This document shows positions 13,824 to 15,003 of a stretch of 15,003 bases of DNA, one piece after another. The position numbers and the translations under genes were made by a program. Origin of the DNA: Lysobacteraceae bacterium (GTDB lineage Bacteria; Pseudomonadota; Gammaproteobacteria; Steroidobacterales; Steroidobacteraceae). The stretch is taken from the NCBI GenBank assembly GCA_012516015.1, contig JAAYXG010000047.1, forward strand, positions 1 to 15,003, given 5' to 3'. The notes under the pieces were generated by a model. It was given only the letters and a program-made list of their open reading frames with translations. It ran no database searches and was not told the origin of the DNA. Position 1 is the stretch's first letter. Each line of letters starts with the position of its first letter.

Positions 13824-15003
13824 TCAACCTTCGAACTCGAGCTCACCCACGACGGGTAACAAGAGTGTCGAGCCATTCTTCTTGCCGCCGAAGATCGTGA
13901 TCGTCGGCGGCGGATCGAACTGCACGCTGCGCGAACGCTGGCGCGGATCGGCACCGGCGATCGTGAGCCGCAGGCGATGACCGCGCTTCACGATCGCGGA
14001 TGTCGGCAACAGGTCCAGGCGAGCTCGCGTGCGTTCGCCCGGCGTCAGCGGCTCCACGTCGGCGCGATTGCCGCGGTGATAGGGTAGGCCCATGTAGTTG
14101 CGAAATGGGGGCTTCTGTTCGGAGCGGAACGAAGCGCGCAGTCGTCCGTGCGTCAGGATCGTCACCTCGCCCGAGGGCGCGATCTCTTCAAGGTAAACGA
14201 ACAAATCCGCATCGGGCTGCGTCGATGAGATCCACAAGTCGGCAAGCGGATGTCCTGCGATATGCGTGTCGCTCGACAACGGCGGCGTCGTGTAGCTCAC
14301 GCCATGATCCTCGATCACGCACGGCCACATCATGAACCCCAAGTTCACGCGTTCTTTGCACTTCGGCTCATAGTCGACCTGAAACTGGCCCTCACTCGGT
14401 TTCGCGGGCTTGCCGAGAGAAATCTGTCCGCTCGTGCCGCTCCGTGCCGCACCCGTCAGATGCAGCGTGCGGGGACGTGCTTCGGGCAATGGCCACTGGG
14501 TTGCCGAGCGCCACTCCTGCCCCGCGGGCGCATTGATCGTGCGGAAATGGATCGGCGGCTCGCGCTCCCAGCCGTTGTCCACGTTCTTGAGGAAGCGATC
14601 GAAGAAGCGCAACAACTCCGTCTCCATCGGGAAGTCGCCGACCTGGCAATGTCCCCATGTCCCCATCCACAACTTGCGCGGATTGTCCAAGTTGTTGAAC
14701 GCGAGAATGGACTCGAAGCTGCCTTCGTCGAACCAGTTGCCCCAGATGAAGATGCCGACCTTGGAGCGCTCGATCTGCTCGATGTATGTCGCGACGCTCG
14801 CCTCTTGCCAGAAAGGCACGCCGAGCAACGGCGAAACGTCGTCACGATACGGCATGCCGCGCCACAGCTCCGCCATCGGGGTACCGGCGGCATGCGCCGC
14901 GATCGCCTGCTCGGCGAGCTTTCCGTCGCGGTCTTCATCGACCGGCAGCACGCCTTGACCGAAATCCTGCGCTGGGTCTTCGGGTCGGGTGTTGAACTGC
15001 GCG
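13824..15003 (-). CDS. CocE/NonD-family (X-Pro dipeptidyl-peptidase-like) hydrolase, C-terminal part
   Basis: The frame is open to the right edge, so the start and the nucleophilic Ser motif lie outside; 392 residues are visible. The family comprises alpha/beta hydrolases acting on esters or amides, such as cocaine esterase, glutaryl-7-ACA acylase and X-Pro dipeptidyl peptidases. The visible part holds IFIWGNWFDEGSFE, whose Asp (codon near 14729-14727) is at the catalytic acid position, and MGTWGHCQVG, whose His (near 14651-14649) fits the catalytic histidine. A C-terminal beta-sandwich domain follows (HPLADLWISSTQPDADLFVYLE, then LTPGERTRARLDLLPTSAIVKRGHRLRLTIAGADP), as in PepX_C. Internal GTG 14951 is not needed as a start. 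It is the first visible gene of the operon and probably releases the acid that is then imported or activated. Cellular location cannot be judged without the N-terminus. Confidence 0.9.
   Translation of the reverse strand, partial: AQFNTRPEDPAQDFGQGVLPVDEDRDGKLAEQAIAAHAAGTPMAELWRGMPYRDDVSPLLGVPFWQEASVATYIEQIERSKVGIFIWGNWFDEGSFESILAFNNLDNPRKLWMGTWGHCQVGDFPMETELLRFFDRFLKNVDNGWEREPPIHFRTINAPAGQEWRSATQWPLPEARPRTLHLTGAARSGTSGQISLGKPAKPSEGQFQVDYEPKCKERVNLGFMMWPCVIEDHGVSYTTPPLSSDTHIAGHPLADLWISSTQPDADLFVYLEEIAPSGEVTILTHGRLRASFRSEQKPPFRNYMGLPYHRGNRADVEPLTPGERTRARLDLLPTSAIVKRGHRLRLTIAGADPRQRSRSVQFDPPPTITIFGGKKNGSTLLLPVVGELEFEG

Noticed and set aside
1..15003. tRNA, rRNA, CRISPR arrays, transposases, integrases, attachment sites
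   Set aside because: No matching structures or recognisable proteins were seen; coding sequence is nearly continuous and on one strand.

Overview
GC-rich bacterial DNA with every credible gene on the minus strand, so transcription runs from high to low coordinates. The TonB-dependent receptor, outer-membrane-type lipoproteins, c-type cytochrome and tripartite TRAP transporter indicate a Gram-negative proteobacterium. The style of the receptor and a perfect FNR/Anr-type site suggest a gamma- or alphaproteobacterium, for example a Steroidobacter-like lineage. That taxonomic guess is inference only.

Region A (15003 to 4190) looks like one long operon of nine tightly packed genes. In transcription order: a CocE/NonD-family hydrolase (start outside the window), a CapA-fold metallophosphatase-like protein, TRAP subunits DctQ and DctM, a cysteine-poor 2-hydroxyacyl-CoA dehydratase/benzoyl-CoA reductase-type subunit, a double-domain class III CoA-transferase, a cysteine-rich second dehydratase/reductase-type subunit, the TRAP solute-binding lipoprotein DctP, and a single-domain class III CoA-transferase. 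Eight junctions were examined. Five are 4-bp stop/start overlaps, two are 13-17 bp overlaps and one is a 9-bp gap, which implies translational coupling and a shared function. The likely logic is: the hydrolase releases a carboxylic acid from an ester or amide, the TRAP system imports it, the CoA-transferases make the CoA thioester, and the two-subunit BcrBC/HgdAB-like enzyme dehydrates or reduces it. The substrate cannot be read from the sequence.

Region B (4092 to the left edge) is a second, probably separate unit: a TonB-dependent outer-membrane receptor, a secreted di-haem cytochrome c of the cytochrome c peroxidase/MauG type, and a small lipoprotein cut by the window edge. The only real intergenic gap (4093-4189) lies between the two regions. 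It carries a perfect TTGAT-N4-ATCAA FNR-family box just upstream of the receptor, suggesting oxygen-responsive control beside an operon for a normally oxygen-sensitive enzyme class.

The most unusual content is the dehydratase/reductase pair. One subunit keeps a cysteine cluster, its partner has lost cysteines at the expected place, no ATPase activator is encoded here, and the companion fused CoA-transferase keeps its catalytic aspartate in only one half. No RNA genes, insertion sequences, CRISPR arrays or other mobile elements were seen.
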